The position numbers were made by a program, and so were the translations under genes. 5,907 nucleotides of DNA, taken from assembly GCA_946887345.1 (NCBI GenBank), contig CAMPKR010000165.1, forward strand, positions 1-5,907. The letters are read 5' to 3'. Positions 5,735 to 5,907 of the stretch are shown here, one piece after another. The notes under the pieces were generated by a model. That model saw nothing but the letters and a program-made list of their open reading frames with translations, did no database searches and was not told the DNA's origin. The DNA is from an uncultured Bacteroidota bacterium. GTDB lineage: Bacteria > Bacteroidota > Bacteroidia > Chitinophagales > Chitinophagaceae. Within the stretch, counting starts at the first letter, position 1. Each line of letters opens with the position of its first letter.

Positions 5735-5814
5735 ACGCGGCGTGAGATTGCCACGCCGCGTCAGCTTTGGGTTGTTACTTCTGCTTCTGGAGGTTTTGCG
5801 GCTCGCAAAGACGG
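5735..5814. repeat. 10-bp perfect hairpin and a possible GAGATTGCC...CTCGCAAnGACGG dispersed repeat
   Basis: ACGCGGCGTG (5735-5744) and CACGCCGCGT (5752-5761) are perfect 10-base arms around the 7-base loop AGATTGC. Just before it is the 12-base palindrome TTCTTGCAAGAA (5724-5735), preceded by AAGAG-TG-CTCTT (5710-5721). GAGATTGCCACG (starting at 5744) and CTCGCAAAGACGG (5802-5814) resemble the two ends of a short dispersed repeat seen in many bacterial genomes, from memory typically ending CTCGCAATGACGG. If so, this copy is diverged or carries an insertion in the middle. On the minus strand the hairpin could also mark the 3' end of the gene entering from the right. Confidence 0.45.
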
Positions 5815-5851
5815 CGCTTAGTTTAATAGGTTCAGGCTGAAAAACAAAGAT

Positions 5852-5907
5852 TTACCTTCCGCGCATGCCGGGTCTGCCGCCGGGAGGACCGCCTCTTCCG
5901 CGCGGAC
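5852..5907 (-). CDS. C-terminal end of an Arg/Gly/Pro-rich protein (partial)
   Basis: The minus strand reads in from the right edge for 17 complete codons and ends with TAA (5854-5852). The peptide is PRGRGGPPGGRPGMRGR, an RGG-like basic tail. Such tails occur on RNA-binding proteins and helicases and on some outer-membrane and periplasmic proteins of this phylum, so the product cannot be named. The other two minus-strand frames give less plausible peptides. Confidence rests on composition alone, as the rest of the gene lies outside the window. Confidence 0.5.
   Translation of the reverse strand, partial: PRGRGGPPGGRPGMRGR

Larger units (their letters stand above)
5315..5851. other. 537-base gene-free region rich in repeats and hairpins
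   Basis: This lies between two minus-strand genes, upstream of the terminase-like gene and downstream of the gene entering from the right edge. I see no convincing coding sequence. It holds the octamer repeat (5333-5372), a possible -7 element (5386-5393), the A/T palindrome (5439-5469) and a run of hairpins (5573-5761), each listed separately. The stretch 5470-5570 shows only G-rich, weakly repetitive sequence such as GGCAGTG. Confidence 0.7.

Noticed and set aside
5637..5840. 67-residue plus-strand reading frame in the right-hand intergenic region
   Set aside because: It begins with GTG-ATG but runs straight across several hairpins and repeat-like modules, has no ribosome site and shows no recognisable protein pattern. 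It is probably open by chance.

Overview
The window looks like a chromosomal segment from a Bacteroidota bacterium, probably of the Chitinophagaceae type. Three things point there. The RodA and PBP2 proteins resemble that phylum. Candidate promoters fit the Bacteroidota -7 pattern TAnnTTTG (with a -33 TTG in the best case) rather than the E. coli pattern. Most starts lack a strong Shine-Dalgarno sequence, and the tRNA gene does not encode its CCA tail. The genus-level placement is inference from memory of related sequences, not from a search.

Layout. At the left end a minus-strand tRNA-Gln(TTG) gene (82-152) carries its own promoter (168-198) and a downstream intrinsic terminator (46-75). After a short intergenic stretch, a plus-strand unit of three closely spaced genes runs from 333 to 4448: mrdA (PBP2, peptidoglycan transpeptidase), rodA (SEDS glycosyltransferase) and a metallo-beta-lactamase-fold hydrolase. 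The gaps are 9 and 12 bases. PBP2 and RodA together form the polymerising and crosslinking core of the elongasome, which builds the side wall of rod-shaped cells. mreBCD, which often precedes this pair, is not next to it here. The hydrolase has no evident link to wall synthesis beyond its position.

The plus-strand unit meets a minus-strand gene (4610-5314) across a 161-base convergent gap full of GCTGCC-type repeats and small inverted repeats. That minus-strand gene encodes a protein with an N-terminal helix-turn-helix resembling phage terminase small subunits. No other phage gene is visible. Upstream of it lies a 537-base gene-free region (5315-5851). This holds a tandem octamer/inverted repeat in the presumed leader, a perfect 20-base A/T palindrome with an alternative pairing partner, and a dense run of hairpins that looks like several dispersed repeat modules side by side. 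At the right edge is the last 17 codons of a minus-strand gene with an Arg/Gly/Pro-rich tail.

I see no clearly new multi-gene system. The points most worth a second look are the hairpin cluster at 5571-5814, the orphan terminase-like protein with its repeat-bearing leader, and the unusual catalytic-loop region and motif substitutions in RodA.
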